A DNA stretch of 64,000 nt from Piper betle (lineage: Eukaryota > Streptophyta > Magnoliopsida > Piperales > Piperaceae). The notes under the pieces are model-generated. The model saw only the letters and a list, made by a program, of their open reading frames with translations. It searched no databases and was not told the origin of the DNA. The stretch is from NCBI GenBank assembly GCA_033002965.1, contig JAURVB010014846.1, positions 1 through 64,000 on the forward strand, given 5' to 3'. The position numbers and the translations under genes are program-made. Shown piece after piece: positions 12,008 to 24,479 of the stretch (its first letter is position 1; the number at the start of each line of letters is the position of its first letter).

Positions 12008-13504
12008 ACGATACATTTTGCATACATATATATATATATATATATATCACACGGCCTATATGGTGCTCATTATAAGTTAGCTAATAGCTAATTATAAACA
12101 CTACCCTATAATATTTATCATTAGTTTAATTTAATCGTCGTACGGGACCAGGATGGGACCCGCATGGCGCTTTTAGAATTTAAGAAAGAAAAAACAAAAA
12201 ATATATATATAATTACTGTTAGCCATATATAATATAAGCCAAGGATTTAGTAATTGCATGACCACATAAAAGGTTTAACTTGTGTAAGTGCAGAGTTGTA
12301 GTCTCTGGCCAACAAGGATTAATAAGTGGAGGCAATCAGATCTAAGGCTTTTCTTCTCATTTTTCTGCATCGGAATTTTGTCGATTTCACGTGTGTGTGT
12401 GTGTGCGCGCGTGCGCACTAAATTGCGGAGATGATGTTCACTTGTGGTTTTGTTATTTGACCATCGATGTGCAGTTTAACCGGTTTAGGTTGAATGTATA
12501 GCCAAGGGTTTTGATTTAGGCCGGCCAGGGCTCCAACCTTTTTGGCTCTCCTTCATGGAAAAGATAGCAGAGTTGTTGTTTGTTGTAATTTGCAATTTTT
12601 TGGGCATCAATAGTTTTTCGAGTCGTGTTGTTATAATTTGCAAATTTTTTCACATTTTTTTTGTCACAGTTCCTCCTTTGCGAGGACATTTTCATATTGT
12701 TGAAGCCAATAATTTTAATCATAATAAATGAATAATATCAAAGGTGAAAAATTATTTAACTAGATAACTTAATGGAAGAAAGTTGAGTGAGTGTTCTTCC
12801 CCATCAATTACAGTCCTCACCTGACATTGTTAGTTCAATGTGGTCTGTAGGAATTTCACATAATAAATGCACAATTTATTGTAGCCACCAAAATATTTGG
12901 TTGAGTTGCATTATTGTCTGCTAAAACAGTGATGTTAATGATGTGGTTTAGCAGTCAATCATAGCATGAATTTGGGAACAATTCGGCTATCAATTGTACT
13001 TCAGTATATCTCTGTTAATCAATGGATAATTCAAGTTATGAAGAAAATGAATGCTCTGTTTTGCTAACAAGCAAATCAAACATATCCCTTGATCTTAACA
13101 AGCAACACAACAAAAACAATATAAACTGTGCACAATCGAATAGGTCGTTATTGGTACATCAATGACGCAACTCTTCTGTGATTGTGAGTACTAACGCAAA
13201 CTAACAAATAAAATTCAGTGTGTCTGATAAGAACTAGTAAAGAGGTATTGCTGGGGCTAAGTAACATGAAAGCCACAGCCACAGTTTCACAAGAAAACCA
13301 GAAGAGAACAAGGTTCACCTATTTACATTCAGTTCTAACTTATATGAATTTCACATCAATATAAGTCTAAATAATGCTTTCACCACTACTGGCTAAACTG
13401 AGAAGAGTATATATATCCAACCAAGTTGTTCATTCACAAGATGCAGCACAGGCAAGAGGAAGAACTGCATAACGAAGACAGGCTCAAAGATTTTCACCCT
13501 ATTG
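12008..13504. other. Intergenic region between CBF and RopGEF
   Basis: Convergent 3' ends meet here. It holds a (TA)n run at about 12026-12046 and an alternating GT/GC tract at about 12391-12418 able to form Z-DNA. No gene recognised; 13300-13500 is probably RopGEF 3' UTR. Confidence 0.5.
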
Positions 13505-16007
13505 TTAGGTCACTTCTTCCACCTTTTTTACCATTAAAAAAGGCCTGGAAGGACTAGTTACGAGTCCTTCCCAATTTATGTTTGCAAATATACCTCTATC
13601 AGGACCTTTTCTCACTTTCATAAGGTAGCCAGAACTTTTCTTCTCATTGAGCCCATTATTGGCAGGATGTATGGTATTAGATAGCTGGTTTTGTACAGGG
13701 CTAACAACTGATGAAAAACCAAGGGAAGTGAATGCAGTCTGACAGGAAGTGATTGAGGGAGGTAGGGAAGAAGGGATGGGCACACTTTTATTATGACAGA
13801 TTATGTTCACTGTGGTTATGGAGCAGAAATTTTCTGGCTGTGTTACCAAACCATCCACATGTAGAAGGTCATCAATTCTTGCTACAATGTTTGAAGCTAT
13901 ACTTTCCAAGACTCTGGAGTAGCTCTCTAGAATAGACTTCCCGACATCCTGAAATATGAGTTTAAGATGACAAGAATTTGAACACAATAAAATATTTCAT
14001 CTCAAGTTTACAAAAAAGAAGAGATTATAAGCTCTAACCTGATTGGATTGGATCTTGCTCACATCCAAAGTTGTTTGTGGAAGGCCTGGGAACCTCTGCT
14101 TCAAGCATATCAAAACGCTTTCGGCCCTTTCAGCAAGTGATTCTAGTTTGTCTCCATCAATTAGCAATTCTTTGATACCATTCCATGTTGCCTTGGAAGC
14201 ATTTTGAGAATTGTGGGTATGCTTAGAACGCAACCTTTGCCGCCAAATTTGAAGTGATGTTTCAATGCGGTTTGCCATTTCCAGAGCTCGATGTTCAGAA
14301 TGCAATTGCAGGCCATCAAGAAGATATTCAGGTGAAAACTGTTCAGAATTGATGCATTTGTGTATGAATTCTCCGAGGGTCGCTTTTCCATTCTGATACC
14401 AGAATATAGTATCCAATACTAGTATGAGAATTTTGCTAACCAAATGTGAAAATTAGTGAAATTGCATAAAGCTTGATAAATCATGGCTTCCAGACCACAG
14501 GAAAATTACTTGTTAACTGATTAAGAATCCAGAATGTACAGCAATCAATGTTGAATATTTGGCAGAGGATAGAATGAATAAACTATATATAGGCTTACAG
14601 AACAAGACTGATGAATCAAACCTTTGGGAGTGTATCCAAGAATGAGTCAGGGATATCCATCTCTGCTAGTGCAGCATTATTGATAGCCATGGCTGCTTTT
14701 AGGATTTGATTAGCAGATTCACGTTTGTGGAGCAAATTCTTCCTTGTAATCTCCTTGAGACCATCAGGAGGGACATGGGGCGTAGGCAACCACCATTTCT
14801 CATCTTGACGGTGTATCAGCTGTGATAGGGATGGTGAAACATCTGAATCCTGTGCCACAATCCCTTGATCTACATACCAGAACTCGGTATCGCAAAAACT
14901 ATCCAGTATTTCCTAAGAGAAAGTAAATAATCTTTTCATGAACATTAATCCTAAAAACTGATACCAGAAAATGACCATTTTGTAATAGGAGGTGATTAAA
15001 TTACAAGAAGCATGTTGTCCAATTTGCACAATGCGGGTAGATTGATGAATAAATCCGATCTTGGTCTGCAAGTCATAACCTGCAAAACAGGAACAAAGAA
15101 AATCAACACTACCCTACGGTTAGTCTCAGAGACAAAATGTCAGGTACATGTGTTATAAAAAATATACACAGTCAAGAATTTGAAAAGCCTCAAATCTTTT
15201 ATCTCAATGTGTTAGAAATGATAAAGCACATTGCGTACAACGCACCTCCAATTTTCTTCCATCAGAAAGAGTTTGCCAGGAGGGAACCATTTCCACAATA
15301 TGGTCGCTCACAGATAAAAGCCAATTCATCTCTCTTCTCCACATTGATTTTTCTCGAGTGACAAAGGCTCCAATCTCCATAGTTGTCCAAAAATAGTGGC
15401 TAGTAGAGAGAAATATCACAACGGCAAACATCAGAAGGTAGGTTATTAACCAAACATTACGGGACTAATTAAGGAAAAGCATACCACAAAGATTGGTGAT
15501 GGCATTTGAGATTGCAAGGGCACTGCAGACTCCATCCCCAGATCCAGACATATCTTCCCCAAGCAACAGTTTAGCAAACCTCTCTTTCATCATCTCCATT
15601 TCTATTGAAGCAGTTTACACCCATGAAAAATTTATACAGATCGTTCTTTCGACAAGTTCAAATTGAGATTTAAAAAAAACAGTATCCACAAAATCAAACA
15701 AAACAATTAGAGGTTCATAATGAAAAAAATTAAACAAAATGCTTAAAAGATAAGAGATAAACCATATAGTACCAGATAACTTTGCTCCACCCTTTTCAAG
15801 CTTCTCATCCTCAACCGGTGTCTTATCTCCGTCTCCAAGAATATCAAGAGAAAAGCAATTATCCGCATCATTGTTAACCATCGACCAAGCCGAAGGAGAG
15901 TAATTTGATTCCATCAAACTACTCTGGCTCTTCACATCCCCATTAGAAGCCAAGAAAAGCTCATCTCCATCAATCCCCTCATCCCTCTCTACCACCCCCT
16001 TCCCCAT
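13505..16007 (-). CDS. ROPGEF: Rop guanine nucleotide exchange factor (PRONE domain), with an apparent frameshift
   Basis: Activates plant Rho (ROP) GTPases by GDP release at the plasma membrane, controlling polar growth. Seven exons (minus): 16007-15773, 15601-15485, 15399-15246, 15079-15005, 14912-14622, 14392-14039, 13948-13505; about 556 codons once the break is allowed for. The N-terminal 78 residues are variable and acidic. PRONE spans about 79-442, with [80 protein letters not shown] and [19 protein letters not shown]. The tail (443-556) is variable. In exon 3 the frame changes at the T-run 15348-15352 (AAAAA in the sense strand), between LEPL and MWRREM: one base is missing relative to the family. 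All splice phases agree only if that base is restored, so this may be an assembly error. The ATG at 16007 is the first in frame; an upstream exon cannot be excluded. Confidence 0.88.
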
Positions 16008-19000
16008 CCTAATCTCCCCAAATTTTTCCAAACCCAGGCTAACCCAACAAAGATTTCGACTTTCCACCTCAACAGACAGTTCACAACTTACCCTTCAAGC
16101 TTTCTTTCCTTGTTCTACCACGTCCAAAAACCAATCCCACATGCTCTCTCTATAGCAATGGCAGCCTTTTTCAGCACTTACCAGCACCACCAATCTTCTC
16201 CCCTGCAACACAGCCTAAACCCTGCACCAATGAGGTTCAGACCATGTCTGAGTCCAAGATGGTGGAATGAATGAGGACTGCCCAAGTGGGTATCCTTGCT
16301 AATTGAAGGAGTTGCAGTCCGCCATGATTGCATACTCAAGAAGCTTGGTGGATTGGGTAGCTCTCCTCTCCAACACACATAAGGATTGGAAGAACGTCAT
16401 AGGTGCAGGGTTTGTCTTCCAACATTGTATAACACTACGCTTTGTCTCTTTGCCGCTCTTATCCCACAACTATACGGTTTGGTCCTAGCAACAAATTATA
16501 ACGGCTGAAGTCACTTTTGTCTTCCTCTCATTAGATTCTGTTCAAAGATTTTTTTATAATATCCCACATATATATATTTATATAATGTCTAATTTTGAGT
16601 TGGTAAAATTAGCTTCTTATAATAATTTCAACAATATATTTCTTAAAGAATGACCTCCATAGACATCTTGAATGCCCTCGTTTCGTGCTGTAGTTTTGAT
16701 TAGCAGGCCTGGTGTCAAGCTTTACAATTGTAAGAAAGCAAACCAGAAGAGTAATAATATGATATATGATATCCTTTGCTTGTATCTCTTGAGGAGTAGT
16801 TGTCAGCGTGAGATATTATTAGTGACGTTATTGAATGGCATGGCATTGCTGCCATTGAGTACCAGTTAATTTCCTCATTTTTACAAGGGCTTGTCGAATT
16901 TAATGCTTTTAGTCTTTGGAAGATGAAACAGGGAAAGCATCATCAACTCATTTAACATTTGGCAGATAGGGAAGTAGATACATTCCAGAGAACAGATTTA
17001 ATTGGGTAGTTGATATTTTTAATCCAGCAGCCTTTCACATAGGTCTTCATATCTGCTAATCTTGGTGCTGTTTCCATAAAGTTGGGAAGCGTACTTGAGA
17101 TGGTCATTAACTAATTATATGATTAGGCATTTACGTTTGACATAAAATTTAGAATTTTTGCGATGATGTTGATTAGGACATTGAACTGATTTAATTATGA
17201 CGAAGTTGTTGAGCTTCTTCACAAATCATTTCCCAATTTCTTAACGTGTAAGTTTCTTGTGAGGACCATCTATATGATCATGTTGCCAGTTTCAGAAGCC
17301 ACCTTATAAGTGCTGCCAGAACATTTGATGAAATGACGGTTGAACACTTGTTTTGAAGGAGAAGATGCAAAATTAGTTAGTTAATTACATGACATGATTA
17401 CTGAATTATTTATCTTTAAATGATTAGACTACTTAACGGAGTGATTGCTTCATAAAGAAGTTACTGCTGCTTCCGTCATACATCTTAGTTATAATCCTAA
17501 GCTAAACTTATATGTCGCTGCATGCGTGAATTTATAGATAAATAAACACTAAATAGATTGAGGAGATGATAGCTTCTTATTTTTATAAATTATTTAAATG
17601 AAGATATAGGTTATAATAATAAATATATTACAGTTGTTTGTTGCATTTTGAATACATGAATTTATATATTTAATGAGAGAATGAATTTTGGATCCCTTTT
17701 TATTAATAATAGTTGATTAACTAGGTTCTAAATGATGACCCGAAAACAAGTTTGAAAGACTTGGACGTCTTAAGTATGCATAAGTTGCGGAAATCATCAA
17801 TTATGATTGGAATAATCTGAGCACAAGTTCTACCATTATCATTTTAATCAACATCAGAATGCTTAATTTATAATATTTTATTGGAAAATTTTAACTATTT
17901 TATTATCATTTTAATTTGAAACGGTTAATTAAACAGTAAAGCATATTATATTTACGGCTCTCACAAGTGAAAAATGAACCATTCACTATTTACCACGAAC
18001 AAAGCCATGGCAAATGGCGTGTGACAAATAGGCTTTAGCCGTGGGTTTCTACAGAAGCAAAAATTTCCGGGTACATATTTAGCCACAGCAAGCCCATTTC
18101 CGTGACAAATCTATCATGGTCTCTATCACAGAAAGAAGTGACAATCTGCGTTTGCCACGGAAAGTAAGGCGAACCTTAGACCTTAGAATCATGGAAGATT
18201 GAGAAATCATATATAAGTTGACTATATAATATGAAATATAAGTGAATAAAATCACTATATATTTTCTATTTGTATTTGTAAACTTGCAAATGCAGAATCA
18301 AATGACTTGAAAGAACAAATCATCTTCGACTACTCTGCAATTATCTATGAATTATTCATAAACTTCGCTCAATGCGTGAGTTATACTTTTACAAATAGAC
18401 TAATAGTAGAATTGTTTAACATATAAATTCCAAATTACCAATGTCAGGTATTATCAATTATTTAAATTTATTTGAATTTAATTAAATTGCAAACCTACAA
18501 TATTTTAGATGTAGCTAAACTATAATAACTAATATCTATAAATCAACTACTTTTGATTGTTATCAAACTAGTGGAAAAAATATGTAGGAAGAAATATTGC
18601 TAGTAATCTTAAGGGGGGATATCACTAAAAAATAACTAAATATAAAGAAAGCCACAATGTGCCAAACATAAAAAATAGAATACCATACTTATTTTAGCAG
18701 CTTCCAATAGACAATCATTTGTTGTTTTTTCCAAAGTATATATGTAATTTTTCTTCAAATCTTTTTTCTCATCGTTAAGTTCATGGATCATAACTATAAC
18801 TCCTTGTTATAAACCAAGTTCTTCCTTAAGCCATTGGAAGTTCATTACTATCCTTGTACATTTATATCTTTTAAAAAATGATTTTGAAAAGAAAAGAGAA
18901 AAATATCACAATTTTAAAAATTCTATGAAAAAAATACAACAATTGTAGCAAGGGAAAAGGACCAATAAATAAAAGTAAAAAATATCACAAAGTGTCAAAT

Positions 19001-20460
19001 GCAAAAAAAAAGTTTTCGGCCAAAATAAAATCCCAAAGTTAAAGTAATAAATTAAAAGGTAAAAATCCAAAAAAATTAACATGTAAATAATAAAAGATAA
19101 AATAATGATAACGGAGAGTAAAATAGTGAATAAAAAATATCATGAAATAAAAAATTAGTAACGTAAATAATAAAAAATTGAATGACAAAAAAACGAACAC
19201 AAATAGTTTGCATAAGTGAGAAAAACCAACAAACTAAATAATAAATGAACCCAAAAAAGTTATAAAAAAATTGTATCCCTGCCTTTTGAAATGGTAATTT
19301 TTTATAAATTCTCTACCATTAAATGGAAAAGTATCTTAAGTGATAATATTAACATATTTTTTAGAATAAGATTAGGTAAAACCCGTGATTGGGGGGGAGG
19401 GGGGGGTCTAGTAGTGGTAGGGTGCATCCTTTAGGAATGCTGGGAAGGGTACAACCCTATTTGTAAGAAGATCCACACCTTTTAGAAATGGTACAATACC
19501 TTTGAGATAATATGCATACCCTTCAAAAGGGATATTTTATAGTAAAAAGGATGTGATTGTTGTTGAATACATCCTTTTAAAATCAACTACCAGTGTGTCA
19601 CCCGCTTAGGCCCCTTTAAAATCAAATATTCGCTTTATACCCGATTAGAATAAAACCGGCGAATGCACTCCTTTAGAACAAATATTATCAAAATTGATTG
19701 GAGCTTATTAGTCGTAGGAGGATTTACAAGGATAATATGCACATTAGGAGTGATGTGGAGGTCATTTTGTTTTGATATAAGCTTTCTGATGAAAATATAG
19801 TCATCTCAGATTCTCAACACTTCTTATATGCACGTACGTTTAATTTACTGCAACATCACAAAAACAAAATTAAAAAATAAAAATATATTTAACATTGATC
19901 ATTATTTTTGTTGGACCAATGAGAAGTCATAAGTGCAGTATTAGATTTAAAACTCAAACTAAAGTACATTTTGATCCTTAACACTTTCCAGAAGCACCGT
20001 CTCAGATGGAATTATTTAATTCTTTTTTTATTTACCATTGCAAAAAAATGTTAAAAAATACCATTATTTGTCCATGGTAACATATAAGGTTAATAATCCA
20101 CATTATTTTGTGCTCATCTTTCTTGTAACCTAAAAAGTAGCCCCATGTATGTACCATTGAGACTTTTGTGCACTCCAAAAAATGTCAAACTACCACCATT
20201 GTCTTCCGTGAGATCGTTTTTCACAAAATAAAGTGGATATGGACCGATCCAGACGTAAATATAGACGTTATGAAATCAAGATAAATTAATAAATTCAAAC
20301 TCAAAATTAAATGGAAATAGAAGCTTCAAAAAATACAAATTCAAACAATTTATTTTAAATAGATCGAACTTGTATTTTCTTAAATTTGAGAAGCCTAAAA
20401 CATACATCCTCTCTCTCACTAGGCCTGCCACATCAGAGCATGAGGAAAAGGAGCTTGGAT
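16008..20460. other. Long AT-rich intergenic region
   Basis: 16008-16500 is likely the RopGEF leader and promoter. Beyond that I see no gene. A cluster of CCACGG/CCGTGG-like motifs lies at about 17990-18175, and a G-rich tract (G7-A-G8) at 19391-19406. Long A/T tracts and no open frame with a recognisable domain occupy the rest. Confidence 0.5.
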
Positions 20461-21537
20461 GGTGAATTGCAAAACCCTGCCTGTCGGCCGGGTGCTTTAC
20501 TCCTAGATTGTTGTTAGCTTGATTTGAGTAGCATGCAATCGGTCTGGCTCGATTGGTGTTGTGCTAAGAAGATCTTTATATGTTATTGTGGGCTTAGACA
20601 TTGGGCACTGAGCATTGGGCGTGCTTGTTATTAAGTTGTTCCAATTGCCCCTAATTTATTAGCTGATGCCTCTATTGTTTCAATTGTTTAGAGTAGTTTA
20701 AGGCCATGTTACATTTGATCACATTTAGAGTTATATCACATGCATTCTAGCATACCAGTGAGCCCTAAATATGCCCTAGAAGTCTCCCAAGCCACCCAAT
20801 TATTTTCCTCCGCCTTCCCCTCATTTTTTTCTCATTTTTCCCTTGGTTCAATCTAGTTCTAGAGCTCAACAAAACCTGGCTCATCGGCCCGGTGTTTTAC
20901 GTGTGGTTCATTGTTGGCTCAATCTGAGTAATATGCGGTCGTTCCAGTTCAATCGGTCTGGTACTAGGAGAATCCTTGTGTGTTATTGTGGACTTAGGCA
21001 TTGGGCGCATCCGCGATTGAGTTCCCCGCCGGCCCCAATTTCCAAGCAGGGGATTGTATTGTTTCGGATGTGTTGTGTAGCTTAGGGTCATGTTTAGTCT
21101 TGTTTTATGTGTGTTTCGCATTTGTGCCACATTAGATTAGGGTCATGTCACATGCATTTAAGTGTACCTTTTAGCCCTAGATGTGCCCTAGAAGCCGTTC
21201 CGAGCTCCCCTACTATCCTCTTCTCTTTCTCCCCTACTTCCCTTTGTGTTGCCCGATTTTGGGTTGAGCTCTGCGGCTCTGAGGCCTGAGTGTTGTGGAG
21301 CTGGCACGCTTGTGGGTTTCCCACATATGTTATAAAATGGGGCCTATCAAACCGGTGTTTTTGTGCCTAGTTTTGTGTTTGGCTCCATTCGAGTAGTATG
21401 CGGTCGTTCCGGTGCTATTGGAATCCTTTGTGTAGTGCTATGGGCTTGGGCAGTGGACATGTCTGCCATTGAGTTGTCCCAATTGGCCCCAATCGTCAAG
21501 CCGGTACTGTGTTTTCGATTATTTTAGAGTAGCCTAG
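20460..21537 (+). repeat. Diverged direct subrepeats of about 450 bp
   Basis: Three copies start at about 20470, 20870 and 21340. Shared marks in order are CCGG(G/T)TG, GAGTA(A/G)(C/T)ATGC followed by CGGTC, TGTGGGCTTAG or TGTGGACTTAGGCATTGGGC, GGCCCCAAT, AGAGTAG or a variant, CACATGCAT, and AGCCCTA followed by TGCCCTAGAAG. The third copy is cut by the solo LTR at 21538 and resumes at 24465 with GTCATGTCGCATTCATTCATGC and GCCCTAG. Probably the 5' part of the larger tandem block that follows. No coding function seen. Confidence 0.65.
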
Positions 21538-24459
21538 TGTAACACCCCGTTTCGGCTCACCCATGAACCGACCCGGAAATGTCACCGGCGACCGAACCAT
21601 TCGCTAATCTACTGGGTTCGGTTAAGCCGACCCGGATCTGCCCTCGGCATCTCAAGATGGAGATGCAAACATGAAATGCATGAATGGGAACAATTGGGTT
21701 CTAACGCGGTCTTACATGCATGCTATGATGTACAAGCAAAATACATGACAAAACAATAAATGAGAAACCAAAAGAAAATATATACTACTACGTAAAAATG
21801 GACAAAGTTTTCCCTAAAAGTGCAATAAGGGCCAACCTGTCCACCACAAAGGTATATAAATATTTTATCAAAATACGACAAAACATAAAAATCTACTGCG
21901 GCATTCCATTATTATCTCATTTGTTTTCATCTAAGCCGAGGCTGAACTCAAGGGTCCCTGCTCATTCACATCTATCCGTTCATTTCATAACAGGCAATTC
22001 ATCCAAACAAACACATCTAAATTATCATTCACATAGCATTAACACATCATCATTATACGTTACATGCGGCAGGTACATGTGTGCGCGGTTCCGTGCTGCT
22101 CCTCCGCAGTCCCGACAGCTTTCATCGCTCGCATTCCTCACCTACATATATATAGAAAAACCGTCAGTAACGAGTGTTACCGGCCCGGAAAATAACTAAT
22201 ATCAATCTGGCACAGGAGAGCAAACTCTCCTGTTGAATGAAAACCATATACTTCCTCAAGAACTCTCATCAGGGCACATATGGGAGTCGTCGCCCTCGGG
22301 TCGACAGCGTCCCCCTTTCTTTCTCATTCTCATACCTTGGTCATTTCTCTATCGCTTCTCGCATCAAATCTCATTCCTTTTCACCCTCTACACCTTCCAT
22401 ATTACTCCTGGCCTTGAGCACGAAGGCCGAGCACTCTCAGGCAGTCGCCTTTAGTACCCTTTGAAACCACAAGTCTAGACATGCGCTGCATTGCAGTACC
22501 CGTGAACCTCCACACTTCTCCGGGTTTGAGGAACTCAAAGGTGGAGTTGTCAGGATCCCTCGGGAATGAAACGGCCCGCACACCATTCCAGAGCCCACTA
22601 TCGACTCACACGTGCCCGCTCGCGTAGCACGGTAGTCAGATTTCCCTCATTCAATCTCTCACTGAAAACGCGAAAACTATACATATATATAGGTCTAGGT
22701 TGGGATTTATACAATAGGCCCGAAGGCATCGTGAGCTGGATCTGAAGTTCGAAAACAAACTCGAGGGATCTCATCCTCGAGGGTTATTAATCCAAAAAAA
22801 TCGTTGGCTAAATGGCCCGAGTTAAGTGGGATCCGATAAAATGCCACTTAACTCGTCCTGCACATGATAAATCAAATACACAATAGAGTAGCGTAAAACA
22901 GAGAATGAGTCCTAAACGGACCTGGTAGAAGCTCCAAACGGGTCCACGCGCCTAGGCGGCGAGCTCCTACACCATACCTACACAATCAAGCTAAAAACTA
23001 ACGCCCACATGATGAATCACACATCCTATAGCATGCACACACAATCAACACAATCACGCATCAATCAACACACATCAACCTATATCAATTCTAGCAAGTC
23101 TACTTAGGCTAGTTTGCATTAGATCATGATCATTACCTAGTTACCCTAATTAGTTTCTTAGCCTCCATTTTTAACACCACTCAATCAAACAAATTTCATA
23201 TTTTATCCTTAATCAAATCTACATTTATATATATTATTATAACACACAATTCACCAATCCTAGAATGCAATTCTAATAATCAATACTTTCAAATAATTAA
23301 GTTAAAATAAATTATACCTCGCGTCGTCGAAAATCGGCGACGGCTAGGGTTTCCGTTTCGTGGCTCGAAACTCGAATTCGGCACCTAGCGGCGTCCGAAG
23401 TCCGATCAGATTGGACCGGGTGCGTTCGGCGGATGATCCGGCAAATTTCCCACGAATCCAATTTTCCGGCGGTTCCGACGGTTTTCCGGCGAGTGTCGGC
23501 AGTTTTCCGGCGGATTCCGACGGTTTTCCGGCGATGATTTGCGATGGGGCAATCAGGGGTCTATCGGCACCAGCTCGACGAGCTTGGTCCGATGGTGGTG
23601 TCAAACAAAGCAGCCGGGGTGGCGATGGCTGTCGGCGGCGGCGTCGAAAATGGGTGGCGGCGGCGGCGTGCTCCGATCGGGGCTGCGGCCGGCCTCGACG
23701 GCGCTCGGGATGGTGGGGGAAACGTCGGCGACGGCGAGAGGGTGAGACTAGTGGTCACAGCGGCGGCGACGGTGACCGAATGGCGGCAGAATCCGGCCCG
23801 GAGTGGCGACGGCCGAGGCGACTTCGTGGCATCGCAGCAGCACGCAGGCAGGCGATCGGTGGCCGGGGTCGGTCAGGGCGGCACGGCGATGGCGCGGCAA
23901 GGCGGAGCAGCGTCGATCGGCGGCAGTGCGGTCGGCGGCGGTAGCGACGGCACACAGCGGTGAGGGTTTTGGGAGGGTAAGTGTCGGGAGGGAGAAAAAT
24001 ACCCTCAATGGCAAATTCGTAAATAAGTATTGACTCGATTCCTACTCGAGTCAAAATAATAACTAGTTCGTAATAAATTCTAAAAAAATCTAGAAAAATA
24101 TGAAAAAATCCCATAAAATAAAACAAACACAACAACATCCAAATGACATGCTCTATAACTAATAACCCACCCGAATATAATCCAACGCGTCCTAATGCGT
24201 TATTCGGTCTAAAACTATTTCTACGATCAAACATATAAAAAGAAAAAAATACTGCATACTTTCATATATTCTGATAACTCATTTCTCACCATTTTCTCGA
24301 CGTTATCATCATATATTCGGGTACACCTGACTCTCATCGCTCATAACTCACAGCTGGCGTCGACTCAGCACGCGGTTCATGAACTGACTCGATTCGAACC
24401 AACGGTCGAACCGACTGGTTCGGTAACTTAAAACCTTGACTCGAGTCACGGGTTTTACA
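21538..24459. mobile_element. Solo LTR (2.9 kb) with 5-bp target duplication CCTAG
   Basis: A 2,922-bp block starts TGTAACACCCCG and ends CGGGTTTTACA, the classic termini of large plant Ty3/gypsy LTRs. It is flanked by CCTAG at 21533-21537 and CCTAG at 24460-24464, and it splits subrepeat copy 3 cleanly. I see no second LTR, primer site or pol motifs inside, so unequal recombination to a solo LTR is the simplest reading. Inside are a GC-rich part (23340-23970) with long overlapping frames on both strands, an AT-rich part (23100-23330) and several direct GGTTTTCCGGCG-type motifs near 23470-23540. Orientation is uncertain because both termini resemble LTR starts when reverse-complemented; similarity to the units at 24480-32719 is on the opposite strand. 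Its frames are low-complexity and not annotated as genes. Confidence 0.82.
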
Positions 24460-24479
24460 CCTAGGGCCGCGTGTTGCGT

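Noticed and set aside
11224..12016. Long open frames on the minus strand and in other plus frames over the CBF gene
   Set aside because: They arise from the high GC content of the real gene; no domain, and the plus-strand 227-codon frame is unmistakable.
17984..18575. Possible CACTA transposon between CACTA at 17984 and TAGTG near 18571
   Set aside because: The three bases outside each end differ and the inner terminal bases do not form an inverted repeat.
23344..24234. Open frames of up to 194 codons on both strands (Arg/Gly/Ala-rich)
   Set aside because: They lie wholly inside the solo LTR, are low-complexity and overlap on both strands; no protein family seen.
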